Counted from the stretch's first letter, positions 26,278 to 36,065 are shown. The stretch is 64,000 bases of DNA from Erysipelothrix sp. HDW6C (GCF_011299615.1 NZ_CP049861.1:2108001-2172000); one strand, 5' to 3'. Translations and numbers: made by a program. Notes: generated by a model not told the origin, from the letters alone.

Positions 26278-27207
26278 TTATTGCGCGTTTTCTTTGTTTA
26301 CTACTGTAACTCCTGTATCAAAGTAATCACTTGAGATTGTTTCACCTTGGAGTGCTTTGACTGCAACCTTGATGCCTTCATAACCCATTACATCGGGATT
26401 TTGAACCATTGTAGCCAATAAACTGCCATCTTTAATTAAACTAATAATTGTATCCGAAGTATCAAATCCAACAGCGATTGCTTTTCCTTGTGATTCAACA
26501 ACTGCATTTCCTGCACCAACTGTTGATCCTTCGTTGGTTCCGAAAAGTCCTACAGCACCGTTTGTAATGAAGTTTGTTGCAATATCTTTTGACTTGTTGA
26601 CATCACCTTCACCATATTGTGTTTCAAGAACTTTAAATTCAGTACCATCAAATGCTGAACGGAATCCTTCTTCGCGAAGATTTGATGAAGCCGTTGCTGA
26701 GTTTGTACTTACAACACCGATATTTCCAGTCGTAACACCTTTTTCCTTCAACGCATTGATAAGTTCTTCACCCGCAACTTTACCAGCTGCTTTGTTATCA
26801 GTTGCTAATGTTTGAACTGCATCAAAGTTTGCTGCGGAGTCAACATAAACAATCTTAATACCTTCAGCCTCAGCTTCTTTCAAAGCGGATGTTACGGCAT
26901 CGGGTCCATTTGCTGCAAGAAGAATTGCATCTGCACCACCAGCGATTGCATTGTTGATTGCTTCGATTTGTTTCGCATCATCTTTAACATCCGGTGCGAG
27001 CCATGTGAATTCTACATTTCCTAATTCTTGACTTGCTTTTTCTGCACCTTCTTTTAACTTAACCCAGTGTTGATCCATTTGGTCCATGGTAATCAGATAG
27101 ATTTTATATTTTGTATCTGTTGATCCACCATCACCTTTCGAACATCCTGTTAGTACCAATAAGGATACTAAGAGCACTGCTAATACTTTTTTAAATTTGA
27201 GTTTCAT
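26278..27207 (-). CDS. Ribose-type ABC transporter sugar-binding lipoprotein
   Basis: A 309-residue extracytoplasmic binding protein of the periplasmic binding protein-like I (RbsB/LacI) fold. Its signal peptide carries lipobox LTGC (Cys22). Features are YLITMDQMDQHWVKLKEG at the start of the mature part, AIAGGADAILLAANGPDAV near 90-110, and GLFGTNEGSTVGAGNAV near 225-242. It delivers a pentose, hexose or sugar derivative to the RbsC-like permease encoded just upstream. AGGAGG precedes the ATG. It is followed by a stable hairpin before the ROK kinase gene. Confidence 0.9.
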   Translation of the reverse strand: MKLKFKKVLAVLLVSLLVLTGCSKGDGGSTDTKYKIYLITMDQMDQHWVKLKEGAEKASQELGNVEFTWLAPDVKDDAKQIEAINNAIAGGADAILLAANGPDAVTSALKEAEAEGIKIVYVDSAANFDAVQTLATDNKAAGKVAGEELINALKEKGVTTGNIGVVSTNSATASSNLREEGFRSAFDGTEFKVLETQYGEGDVNKSKDIATNFITNGAVGLFGTNEGSTVGAGNAVVESQGKAIAVGFDTSDTIISLIKDGSLLATMVQNPDVMGYEGIKVAVKALQGETISSDYFDTGVTVVNKENAQ

Positions 27208-27236
27208 GATTTGTCCTCCTACTCAATTAAAAGCCT

Positions 27237-28238
27237 TTATTTTTTTGAACCTTTTCGTCCACCACGTCTTAACACAACATCCAAGAGAACGGAAACGATG
27301 ACGATGATTCCAATAACGATATTACGGATTGCAACAGGTGCCCCAACGAATTGAAGTCCATTTTGGAGTACGGCCCAGATTGATGCACCCACAACCGTTC
27401 CAATGAGGAGTCCTTGACCACCCAAAGTACTTACACCACCAATAACCGATGCAGCAACGGCAAAGAGTTCATACCCGTTCCCCGCATCCATTGCGCCCAT
27501 TCCACTTGATGCAGTAGTAATAAATCCAACAAGTGTTGCACAAAGTGCACTGACTACATATACCGTCACTGTTGTTGATAAAACATTCACACCGGATAAA
27601 CGCGATGCCTCAACATTACTTCCGACAGCATAAATATAACGTCCTGTTCGCGTTCTTCGCAGAATGAAGTTAAATATTAGCCACACAACGATGGCAATCC
27701 AAATGGTATTATAAATACCTGCCGTTTTTCCATAATAGAAGAAATCTCGGAAACCTTGAGCGGTTGCTCCAATTGAATCAGTGTTGTAGTTATTGTTTAC
27801 GATTTGCGCAATACCACGGGCAATTGTCATCGTTCCAAGAGTCGCAATGAATGGTGGCAACTTTCCCTTTACTACAAGTAAGCCATTCATAATGCCAAAC
27901 AGAATACCAACGATGGTTGTGATGATTAGCGCAACCCATGGGTTAACACCTTTTGTCATTAAAGTTGCAGAAACCATACAGCTCATCCCAATTACAGAAC
28001 CAATCGATAGGTCAATATTTCCAGTAATCAAGACATACGATTGTCCAATCCCAATCAAAAGAATGGGTGCAATTTGACGTAACAAGTTGTTTATATTCCG
28101 AGGTGAGAAGAATACTGGGTTCATCATCGCAAATACAAGACACATTACAATCAATCCAACGGTGACCGTGACGACCTGCCCAATCCCGCGTGTTGATTTA
28201 ATCCGTTCAATTTTATTCTTTATTAATGAGTTATTCAT
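27237..28238 (-). CDS. Ribose-type ABC transporter permease (RbsC-like)
   Basis: A 333-residue permease with nine to ten hydrophobic segments. GIGQSYVLITGNIDLSIGSVIGMSC near 65-85 and VASVIGGVSTLGGQG near 250-265 are signatures of the RbsC/XylH/AlsC branched family. GGGAGTAAG precedes the ATG, four bases after the ATPase stop. It works as a dimer with the double-domain ATPase at 28243-29751. Confidence 0.92.
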   Translation of the reverse strand: MNNSLIKNKIERIKSTRGIGQVVTVTVGLIVMCLVFAMMNPVFFSPRNINNLLRQIAPILLIGIGQSYVLITGNIDLSIGSVIGMSCMVSATLMTKGVNPWVALIITTIVGILFGIMNGLLVVKGKLPPFIATLGTMTIARGIAQIVNNNYNTDSIGATAQGFRDFFYYGKTAGIYNTIWIAIVVWLIFNFILRRTRTGRYIYAVGSNVEASRLSGVNVLSTTVTVYVVSALCATLVGFITTASSGMGAMDAGNGYELFAVAASVIGGVSTLGGQGLLIGTVVGASIWAVLQNGLQFVGAPVAIRNIVIGIIVIVSVLLDVVLRRGGRKGSKK

Positions 28239-28242
28239 ATTC

Positions 28243-29751
28243 TTACTCCCTTACTTCGTGCTTATTTTCAAACTGTGTTGCATACTTCATAATTTCATTT
28301 TGGTTTGTTGCTGCAGTATCCAAACTCGCGGTCAATTTCCCATCACACATAACCAGAATGCGATCACTAATCCCCATGACTTCTGGCATCTCTGATGAAG
28401 CAAACAGTACGGCAACACCATTCTGTTTTAACTCATTCATGAGATTGTAAATTTCCACCTTTGCTGCGACATCAATTCCCCGTGTTGGTTCATCAAATAT
28501 CACGACATTGGATGTTCGTGCGAGCCACTTAGCTACCACGACCTTTTGTTGGTTTCCACCGGACAAACTATCCGCATTTGCCTCAGGTGATGACAACTTG
28601 ATATGCAAGTTATTCACTGCATCTTCAATCATTGTTTGTTCTTTTTTCTGATTAATCACACCGAGTGCATTGGAAATCATATCCAAGTTTGAGAGCGCAA
28701 TGTTTTCTCTTATACTCAATTTTGTACAGAGTCCATCATGCTTGCGATCTTCAGGTGCCAAGACAATCCCATGCGCTATTGATTCAGCGGGAGACTCAAT
28801 TGATATTTCTGTACCATTCAAGAGAATTCGACCGCTGTCTTTAGCTTCAATTCCGAATAACGCTCGCGTCATCTCCGTGCGACCGGCGCCAACAAGTCCA
28901 GCGATTCCGACAATTTCACCTTGTTTGAGTTCAAAACTAATGTCGCGAACGAGGGGACCAGCATTCAGAGACTCTACTTTTAACACGGTTTCACCCAAGG
29001 GAGTTACCACCCGTGGAAATTTCTCTTCAATTTCGCGACCAACCATGTTCTCGATAATAACTTCGATATCCATATCCTCAAGAAGGCTTGTCGTAATGTA
29101 TGTCCCATCACGCATAATCGTGACACGATCTACGATATGTTTGAGTTCTTCCAAACGATGTGAGATATAAACAATTGCTGTTCCTTCAGCCTTAAGTTCG
29201 TTGATAATTCGGAAAAGTTCTTCAATTTCTTTAACCGATAATGCTGAAGTTGGCTCATCCATAATCAGTACCTTTGCATTCATTGACAATGCTTTTGCAA
29301 TCTCAACCATTTGCTGCTTCGATACGGAAAGGTCTCCAACATAATCTTCTGCATCCACATCAACACGAAGTTTGCTAAGGATATCATTCGCCATTTTATT
29401 CATTTCACCTTGTGCATTAATACCATGTTTCGTGATTTCGCGTCCAAGGAAAATATTTTGCGCAACCGTTAAATGTTGGCACATATTCAATTCTTGGTGG
29501 ATTATTGCAATCCCTAAATCTTGCGCTTCTTTGGGAGTTAATGATGTTATCTCTTTTCCAAATACGCGAATCGATCCCTCATCTTTTTGATGAATCCCTG
29601 ACAAGATTTTCATTAAGGTTGACTTTCCAGCCCCATTTTCACCAAGGAGTGCCATAACCTCACCTTCATTCAAAGTTAGCTGGACTCCTTTGAGTGCGTG
29701 AACACCTGGGAAATATTTATGTATTCCCTTCATTTCTACTGCAATTGACAT
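28243..29751 (-). CDS. Ribose-type ABC transporter double ATPase (RbsA-like)
   Basis: A 502-residue tandem ATPase. The N-half is fully active by motif: Walker A GENGAGKST, signature LSVSKQQMVEIAK and Walker B VLIMDEPTSAL. The C-half has GLVGAGRTE in place of GxxGxGKS, the normal RbsA variant, with LSGGNQQKVVVAKW and VVIFDEPTRGID. I chose the ATG at 29751, which has GGTGG before it; the 17-residue upstream extension has no ribosome site. It is the intact counterpart of the degenerate paralogue encoded 100 bp upstream. Confidence 0.92.
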   Translation of the reverse strand: MSIAVEMKGIHKYFPGVHALKGVQLTLNEGEVMALLGENGAGKSTLMKILSGIHQKDEGSIRVFGKEITSLTPKEAQDLGIAIIHQELNMCQHLTVAQNIFLGREITKHGINAQGEMNKMANDILSKLRVDVDAEDYVGDLSVSKQQMVEIAKALSMNAKVLIMDEPTSALSVKEIEELFRIINELKAEGTAIVYISHRLEELKHIVDRVTIMRDGTYITTSLLEDMDIEVIIENMVGREIEEKFPRVVTPLGETVLKVESLNAGPLVRDISFELKQGEIVGIAGLVGAGRTEMTRALFGIEAKDSGRILLNGTEISIESPAESIAHGIVLAPEDRKHDGLCTKLSIRENIALSNLDMISNALGVINQKKEQTMIEDAVNNLHIKLSSPEANADSLSGGNQQKVVVAKWLARTSNVVIFDEPTRGIDVAAKVEIYNLMNELKQNGVAVLFASSEMPEVMGISDRILVMCDGKLTASLDTAATNQNEIMKYATQFENKHEVRE

Positions 29752-29859
29752 AAAAAACCACCGCATTTCTATCTTTTGTTGTTTGTACTCAAATGATAGC
29801 ATCGCAATGGCTTCAATGTTAGGGGTTTAGATTTGGGTTTGGAGGGGTAGTTTTTAGGT

Positions 29860-31284
29860 TTAGTACATTTCTAATATTTTTGTGTCATAATCTGCTTCAA
29901 CAATTTCTTCAACGACACATCCATCATTGATTACAACCATCCGGTTAGAAATATAACGTGTATCGGAAACACTGACTGCAAAAACCATAACAGTAATTCC
30001 TTTTGAACGCATCTGGTTGATGAGATTAATGATATCGTGACGCAAGTACATATCCGCATTTGCGAATGGTTGAAATATTAAAACTAATTTTGGATTATAA
30101 ATTAATGCCTTGTAATAAACCAATTGAAATAACTGCGCAGTTGTAGCGTTGTGAAGATGATCCATATCAATAACATCTTTCAAAACCGTTCCGTACTCTT
30201 TACGGATACTGTCGTGTGTCTTTTTACGAAGCCATTTCGTTGGAATTTTCTTAACCAATCCTAGCGTTAAATTATCAAGATAAGAGAAGTCTCGAAATAA
30301 AAACGTTTCCAGAGGATTCTCAGGAATAATAAGTACGTCGTTACGGTTCACGTGTTTCATAACGCGATTCTTATCGGCACTTGGTTCTAGAATGGTACGT
30401 GCAAGATCTTGTAGCACGTTCTTTTGACGATCGAGAACAACGACACTCTCTCCTGCGTTGACGGTTAATGTAAAATCGCGAAGATAGTCTGTGGTTACGC
30501 TGTTCCACTCCACCAATGTCTTGGCATGGTGGTGAATCGCAATGTTTTTACCCAACGCTGCAAAGTTGAGACTGAAACGCGCCATGACTTCGTCACTGTA
30601 GTCTTCTTTATACAAATGTTTAATGATAAAGCCATATTCAATTAATATAGTGCGATCAGCGATTTTAAAAATTTCTTCGTGATGATTGCAGATGTAACAA
30701 AAAGAGATATTTCGCGACTTAAAGTAATGCATGAGCGATTGCACTTTTTGCACATCCTCACTCCCTAGTATATTGCTGATATCGCGAAGGATAATAAGCT
30801 TCGCACCAGAATATACGGCTTTTAGTAGTTCCACGACAAAACGCTCATATGCTGTAAGGTCATCGACAATCTCCGTACCCACCAACGTCAAATCCACCGC
30901 CTGTGCTAAGGGGCGGAATTGTTCGAGCATTTCTTTTTCATTGATAATATAACGATGCTTCACAGAATTAAATACGAAGATATTATCTAAAACACTAAAG
31001 CCTTGAAACAAGGTGCTTTTGCCACCCAACGTGACAACTGCAGGATTTTCACGACCATCACTATTTTGGTGATGATTCACAACACGCCCATTAAAATATA
31101 CCGTTCCATAATGAATGGGAACATTACGTTCAATGACCTCAATAAGGTTTTCTTGACCATGACTGTTGATAAAGAGCATGCCAAATATCTCACCTTCATA
31201 GATTCGGAAACTCATTTGATCTAAAAATGACACACCACGTTGCACCACACTTAAACGATCAACCATAAGCAACTCATGCTTCAT
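29860..31284 (-). CDS. Degenerate RbsA-like tandem ABC protein (pseudo-ATPase)
   Basis: A 474-residue protein that aligns along its whole length with the RbsA-like ATPase next to it, yet has lost every ATPase motif. Where Walker A should read GENGAGKST it has FINSHGQEN. The second site has VLDRQKNVL for GLVGAGRTE. The signatures are LTAYERFV and TTAQLFQL. Walker B sites are LIILRDIS and LVLIFQPF, without the Asp-Glu. The first switch His is Asn. The fold-forming hydrophobic pattern is kept, the frame is intact over 1.4 kb, and the gene overlaps the kinase gene by eleven bases. A maintained non-catalytic role, probably as a signalling adaptor to the transporter, is inferred. Confidence 0.82.
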   Translation of the reverse strand: MKHELLMVDRLSVVQRGVSFLDQMSFRIYEGEIFGMLFINSHGQENLIEVIERNVPIHYGTVYFNGRVVNHHQNSDGRENPAVVTLGGKSTLFQGFSVLDNIFVFNSVKHRYIINEKEMLEQFRPLAQAVDLTLVGTEIVDDLTAYERFVVELLKAVYSGAKLIILRDISNILGSEDVQKVQSLMHYFKSRNISFCYICNHHEEIFKIADRTILIEYGFIIKHLYKEDYSDEVMARFSLNFAALGKNIAIHHHAKTLVEWNSVTTDYLRDFTLTVNAGESVVVLDRQKNVLQDLARTILEPSADKNRVMKHVNRNDVLIIPENPLETFLFRDFSYLDNLTLGLVKKIPTKWLRKKTHDSIRKEYGTVLKDVIDMDHLHNATTAQLFQLVYYKALIYNPKLVLIFQPFANADMYLRHDIINLINQMRSKGITVMVFAVSVSDTRYISNRMVVINDGCVVEEIVEADYDTKILEMY

Positions 31285-32281
31285 TTTGATTTCCCCCTAA
31301 AGGCAAACTAATTTCAACATCAGTACCAACATTTGGAGTGCTGTATAAAGTCATTCCGTAACTCTCACCAAAGATTAATTTAATGCGGTTGTTGACGTTA
31401 ATGAGCGCAATACCACCCTCACGCCGATCATCATTCAGATATTTGCTGGAATTATTGCTGATACGATGACGCAATTTTTCAAGTTCACCGTATGACATTC
31501 CAATGCCATCATCACTGATCGTAATAATAATTCGATTTTCAGTTAACACAAAGCGAATGCGAATCGTTCCTTTACCAATTTTCCGTTCAATCCCGTGAAA
31601 TACTGCATTTTCAACAATGGGTTGTAGCAGAAGTTTGGGAATTTCTTTATGCAAAACATAGTCGCGATCACTGGGTTCAATCATCACTTCCATGTTTAAC
31701 TTATCACCAAATCGAAACTTCTGAATCGTCATATAATCATTAATGTGGTTCAATTCATCTTGAATTGTTACATACTTCTCAATTTTCGAAATTGTATAAC
31801 GGTAGAAAGTTGCCAATTTTTCCGTTACGTTGGCAACTGAATCAACCCCCTCAATCAACGCTTCACTGCGAATACTTTCCAAGGTATTGTAGAGAAAATG
31901 CGGATTGATTTGATTTTGTAGCGCAAGAAACTCCGCTTGCTTTTTTGTCGTATTTATCATTTCTTGGTCATTAATCATCTCTACTAATCGAAGCATCACC
32001 GCTGCATACTCCGGTGAGAAAGAGTATGCCGATGTATTAATATCATTGATTGTATAGCCATTAATCACAAGTCCTAGTGTCTTCTTTACCATAATATAGG
32101 GTTTAACGACATAGTAATTAACGACAAATGCGTATACTAAGAAAATGGGGATAAATATGAGTGTAATCAATCTTCCATCGGGAATAATTAGTAGCGTGAC
32201 AATGAATGTCGCCAACAGAATACATAGAATGAATGCAAAAATCTTTATTCGTTCTGATACATATGGTGTATTTCGTTTCAT
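31274..32281 (-). CDS. YesM/LytS-type sensor histidine kinase without an extracellular domain
   Basis: A 335-residue kinase. Two membrane helices (about 14-33 and 38-57) are joined by a loop of only four residues or so. A cytoplasmic linker with HAMP-like length leads to the His_kinase domain, phosphoacceptor His128 in NQINPHFLYN. The HATPase follows with VENAVFHGIERK and DDGIGM. YesM relatives normally carry a large extracellular Cache domain, which is missing here. AGGAGG precedes the ATG. It stands between its cognate AraC-type regulator and the pseudo-ABC protein, so the stimulus may come through a partner. Confidence 0.88.
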   Translation of the reverse strand: MKRNTPYVSERIKIFAFILCILLATFIVTLLIIPDGRLITLIFIPIFLVYAFVVNYYVVKPYIMVKKTLGLVINGYTINDINTSAYSFSPEYAAVMLRLVEMINDQEMINTTKKQAEFLALQNQINPHFLYNTLESIRSEALIEGVDSVANVTEKLATFYRYTISKIEKYVTIQDELNHINDYMTIQKFRFGDKLNMEVMIEPSDRDYVLHKEIPKLLLQPIVENAVFHGIERKIGKGTIRIRFVLTENRIIITISDDGIGMSYGELEKLRHRISNNSSKYLNDDRREGGIALINVNNRIKLIFGESYGMTLYSTPNVGTDVEISLPLGGNQNEA

Positions 32282-32289
32282 ACTACCTC

Positions 32290-33834
32290 CTATGCGTGAA
32301 TCTTACGATATTCACTTGGTTTTAATCCAGTGTACTTCTTAAAATTCTTTGTAAAATGCTTGGGGTCACTGTATCCCACATACACACAGATATCCGCAAT
32401 ACTCATTTGCGTTGATTCAATAAGTAATTTGGCTTGGTTCATACGTACTTCGAGTAGGTACTCTGTAAAATTCTTACCCTCTTCTTGTTTAAACAACTGA
32501 CTAAAGTACGAACTGTTAAGATTAATATGTTCACTTACTTGCGTTAATGATAATGCTTCTTGATAATGATCCTGTATGTATTGCTTGGCAATCCGGATCG
32601 GTTTTACTTCCAAGTGTTGTTTTTGTTCTATGATTCCACAAATAAGTAGTTCCGTTTCCTGAATCATAACTTCAATTTGTTCGTTATATGTTGATTTATA
32701 TGCCATTTTTGTTTTTACATTTCCAAATATAAGGACGCTGCTGTCAATATCGCGAAATTGCATAAAAGCAATTTGCATCGCATCTACGATTTCACGAAAA
32801 AGGCGATGTACTTGATAACCTTTGAGATTCGTAGCTATTGAGAGATCGTGGGCCAAATCATGCATCAAATTTGAAATCCGTGTTGCATCCAAGTATCGGA
32901 CACCGTCTTCAAGTTGTCCAGCATACTCCTGATACACAGCATCCAAATTGCTTGTCTGTTGTAGTGATTCAAAAGCTAAGACGCTTTCGTGTGCAATATA
33001 ACGTTGCATCACACACTGCTTTAAGATTTGAATCGCTTTCTCAAGGTGTGGAAGTGATGCTGTTATTGGCCCAACACACAGCGACATGGATACTTCATGA
33101 TGTTGTTCCAAAATGTAAACAGCGTCAAGGTAACGATTTCGAATCGTTGTTGAAGGATCCTCACCACTGTAAAGCATAAAGAGTATCAGCACATTGTTTT
33201 CAGATTGATTCGTACCAAAAACTACTGTTTGGTGATTGTTAATGAGAGTTGTAGTCATCTTTGAAAGCGCTGAATTGCAATCATCAATCAATCCATCAGC
33301 GCTAACAATAATTGGAAGATAATTGTATTCGCCAAACTGTAGTGCCACTTCGTTTCGGTTACCATAATAGAGATCATGAACCATACGATTTTGTATGAGT
33401 TCTCTTTGTTTTGAAACATGGGATCGGATGGCTTCATTCTCAATATGCTGCGACTCTTGCTTCAATACTTTGTCTTTGATACCAAGTAGTGTCTCATTGA
33501 GTTCCTCTTGATTGACGGGCTTTAGAATATAGTCACTTACCCCAAACTTGATCGCACTCTTTGTATATTCAAACTCAGAGTATCCACTAACAATAATAAA
33601 CTCAACATTTGGTTTGATCGCTTTAATCTTCGATATCAATTCAATACCATCGTACCCAGGCATACGGATGTCTGTAATAACGATATCGACTTCCCCATGA
33701 ATTACTTTGTCATATGCTGCTAAGCCATCATGTTCAAAACCAACAAACTCGAGTTCAAGTCCTTCCCAATCAATAAGGCGATGAATCAAGCGACATACCA
33801 GCACTTCATCATCAAATATTCCAACTTTGAGCAT
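32290..33834 (-). CDS. YesN-type response regulator with AraC DNA-binding domain
   Basis: A 514-residue regulator. The receiver (1-120) has acidic pair Asp8/Asp9, phosphoacceptor Asp55 in IVITDIRMPG and Lys in YILKPVN. A middle region of about 280 residues has no recognised motif. The C-terminal AraC/XylS double helix-turn-helix (about 410-514) includes LTQVSEHINLNSSYFSQLFK and ADICVYVGYSDPKHFTKNFKKYTG. It is first in the operon and should activate the downstream ribose-type transporter. The second of two adjacent ATGs has better spacing to GGAGG. Confidence 0.9.
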   Translation of the reverse strand: MLKVGIFDDEVLVCRLIHRLIDWEGLELEFVGFEHDGLAAYDKVIHGEVDIVITDIRMPGYDGIELISKIKAIKPNVEFIIVSGYSEFEYTKSAIKFGVSDYILKPVNQEELNETLLGIKDKVLKQESQHIENEAIRSHVSKQRELIQNRMVHDLYYGNRNEVALQFGEYNYLPIIVSADGLIDDCNSALSKMTTTLINNHQTVVFGTNQSENNVLILFMLYSGEDPSTTIRNRYLDAVYILEQHHEVSMSLCVGPITASLPHLEKAIQILKQCVMQRYIAHESVLAFESLQQTSNLDAVYQEYAGQLEDGVRYLDATRISNLMHDLAHDLSIATNLKGYQVHRLFREIVDAMQIAFMQFRDIDSSVLIFGNVKTKMAYKSTYNEQIEVMIQETELLICGIIEQKQHLEVKPIRIAKQYIQDHYQEALSLTQVSEHINLNSSYFSQLFKQEEGKNFTEYLLEVRMNQAKLLIESTQMSIADICVYVGYSDPKHFTKNFKKYTGLKPSEYRKIHA

Positions 33835-33884
33835 CATTTACCTCCTGATTATAAATTCATAATCTTAACATCTAGGGTCATTTT

Positions 33885-33913
33885 ATCATAGATTCATTTT
33901 AATGCATGAACAA
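33885..33913 (-). promoter_or_regulatory. Promoter for the two-component/pseudo-ABC operon
   Basis: TTGTTC (33908-33913), a 17-bp spacer and TATGAT (33885-33890) on the minus strand, about 50 bp before the regulator start. No clear terminator was seen between this operon and the transporter genes, so transcription may run to 24600. Confidence 0.6.
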
Positions 33914-33940
33914 GTAGTTTCTCATTCACGATTGTTCAGA

Positions 33941-33971
33941 AAAAAACCATTCGTTTCATCAACGAATGGTT
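33941..33971 (-). terminator. Terminator after the LPATG surface protein
   Basis: An 11-bp perfect stem AACCATTCGTT/AACGAATGGTT, a five-base loop, then six U residues on the minus strand. Confidence 0.92.
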
Positions 33972-33983
33972 ACAAACTTTTCT

Positions 33984-36065
33984 TTATTTTTTTGCGTATT
34001 TTTTTCGAATCTCTTGAGCAAAGAGAATAGCGATTCCAGCAATAATGATTGTAATTGCTAGCGAACTGTCTGAAACTCCAGTCGCTGGAAGCATCGGCGT
34101 TTGTTCATTAGGTACATCCGGTTTCACTAGATTAATCGGTTCTTTGGGCTCAAGCGGGCGAATTGGATCGACAGGATCTGATGGTATTTGTCCACCTTCA
34201 CTCACAATGTGCACTGTAACTTCAATTTCAGTCACTGCTGCTCTTGAAGCCAACATGATCGTTACTTCATAATCTCCCAGTTTTGAGAAATCAACTGAGG
34301 CAAAATTCGATGCAATTCTCACATTACCCGTTGCTGTTGCACCAATATCCGTCAAGAATTGAGCCTCAGAAACAACTGTATTTATATTATAACTGACAAC
34401 AGTGCGTTCAACAGAAAGCGAAGGTTCTATAATCGGTGTCGATACTTCCCATTTCGCATACAACGTGACATCTTCTTTTACGCGATCATTCTCAAAGTCC
34501 CATGTTTCACGGAATTCTTCATCAGTAAACCACCCTGAGAAATCATACCCTTCGCGTTGTGGATTTTCAGGTCTATCCACGAGTTGGTTGTAGTCAACAG
34601 TTATCGGATCAACGATACTTCCACCATTACTCTCAAAGGTTACAGTTGAAGCCTGACGTACAATATTCGTCACATCCGTGGTGCTTGTAATCGGCTCATA
34701 TTGATCCCCTGCAGCGTAGCCACTCTTCCACATCAAGTCTAAATTAAACGCATCTCCCTCAAACGTATCGTCTAATTTTATATTGATTGTACGGGTAATT
34801 GAGGAACCCGGAGTCAGTACATAATTGTTTGTGTCTTCTGCAATGATGGTTCCATAATATCCGTGCGGGTGTTCTTCCCACATAATGTCACCATCAATGC
34901 GGTCATTAAGGATAAGTCCCGTTTGTTTTGGAATAAATAGATAGAAGGAGTTTGCTATGTTTGACTCATTTTTAATGGTTAGTGTGTAATCAAAGTCTTT
35001 GTTAATTTCGACACTTTCCGGTGCTACTGCGATACTACTTGAAGTCAGTGGAAATGCCCAACCAGTCTTCTCTTGACGGTAGTAACCCTCAGCTGTTGAC
35101 TCACCAAATTTTGTAGCAAACATAAAACTGTAGTCTACCGTCTCATAATCACCATTTTGTAGAGGTGCATTTTCATTTTGGTAGTAATCATAAGTAAAAA
35201 TAATACCTTCTGAATATTCTGATCGATAGAATTGTCCAGCATACGTTTCCTTAATGGTAGGATCACTCCAATCATTGACTACATCCGTTCCAAAACTGAA
35301 ACCTACTGCTCGAATATCGAAATTCGAGATGCCTTCTGCCTCAAGTTTAGCATTAACGTCTTCTATAGAATATTTGAAACTTGAAGTATCCACGAGATTA
35401 ATAGTCACTGCATAATCATCGTCCTCACCTGTTTCAAGATTACGGTACAAAACACGTACGAAGACGCGACCATTTAACTGTGTACCTGCCTCATCCCAAA
35501 ACTTAATAGACGGGATATTAATGCTATCAAAGTTAAAATTGCTATTTTGCATTTTTCCTTGCCATGCCGAAGTCTTAAATGCATAGAAATAGTGTGAGTT
35601 GGTTTGAATGATATCACCTGGTGTTAGTGCCATATCCATCCCAGTAATTGTATGAACAACTTTATCACCATATTTTGTATTTACACGTGGTGAATCCACA
35701 ACTACCTTGGGATACAACACAAACTCTTCAGGTTTCGGCTTATCACGTCGAATTGCGGATACAGCATCTGTATTCTCATCAGATACTTCTGATTCAATGA
35801 CCGCTTCCTCTTCTGTAAACGTATCATCGAGGTCCTGTTCAAGCTGATTATTCTCTTCAAAATCTTCAGAGATTTCTTCCTTTACGCTCTCATCTTCTTC
35901 AAAGTCCTCAACCGGAAGTGCTTCTTTGCTCTCGTCCACTTCAACAACTTCATCAGTGCTACCATCTGATTCAATGGTTGCAAATACTGGACTGCCTGCA
36001 AATATTAATACAGCGCACAATGCAATTGCAAGCCAATTTTTATATGTTTTCTTTATTGATTTCAT
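33984..36065 (-). CDS. LPATG-anchored surface protein with InlB-type repeat
   Basis: A 693-residue cell-wall protein. A signal peptide (about 1-29) is followed by a very acidic stretch (about 33-100, rich in Glu, Asp and Ser) that is probably disordered. A large beta-rich region of unknown family spans about 110-490, and one Listeria-Bacteroides/InlB B-type repeat lies near 495-570 (FESNGGSIVDPITVDYNQ, YDFSGWFTDEEFRETWDF). A bacterial Ig-like segment and Pro-rich spacer precede LPATG and the sorting helix with a basic tail. Likely an adhesin or host-interaction protein. It is divergent from an Mga-like regulator. Confidence 0.87.
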   Translation of the reverse strand: MKSIKKTYKNWLAIALCAVLIFAGSPVFATIESDGSTDEVVEVDESKEALPVEDFEEDESVKEEISEDFEENNQLEQDLDDTFTEEEAVIESEVSDENTDAVSAIRRDKPKPEEFVLYPKVVVDSPRVNTKYGDKVVHTITGMDMALTPGDIIQTNSHYFYAFKTSAWQGKMQNSNFNFDSINIPSIKFWDEAGTQLNGRVFVRVLYRNLETGEDDDYAVTINLVDTSSFKYSIEDVNAKLEAEGISNFDIRAVGFSFGTDVVNDWSDPTIKETYAGQFYRSEYSEGIIFTYDYYQNENAPLQNGDYETVDYSFMFATKFGESTAEGYYRQEKTGWAFPLTSSSIAVAPESVEINKDFDYTLTIKNESNIANSFYLFIPKQTGLILNDRIDGDIMWEEHPHGYYGTIIAEDTNNYVLTPGSSITRTINIKLDDTFEGDAFNLDLMWKSGYAAGDQYEPITSTTDVTNIVRQASTVTFESNGGSIVDPITVDYNQLVDRPENPQREGYDFSGWFTDEEFRETWDFENDRVKEDVTLYAKWEVSTPIIEPSLSVERTVVSYNINTVVSEAQFLTDIGATATGNVRIASNFASVDFSKLGDYEVTIMLASRAAVTEIEVTVHIVSEGGQIPSDPVDPIRPLEPKEPINLVKPDVPNEQTPMLPATGVSDSSLAITIIIAGIAILFAQEIRKKYAKK

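Noticed and set aside
28670..29170. Plus-strand open frame of 166 codons
   Set aside because: It is antisense to the intact RbsA-like gene, has no ribosome site, and its composition is that of a mirrored coding frame.
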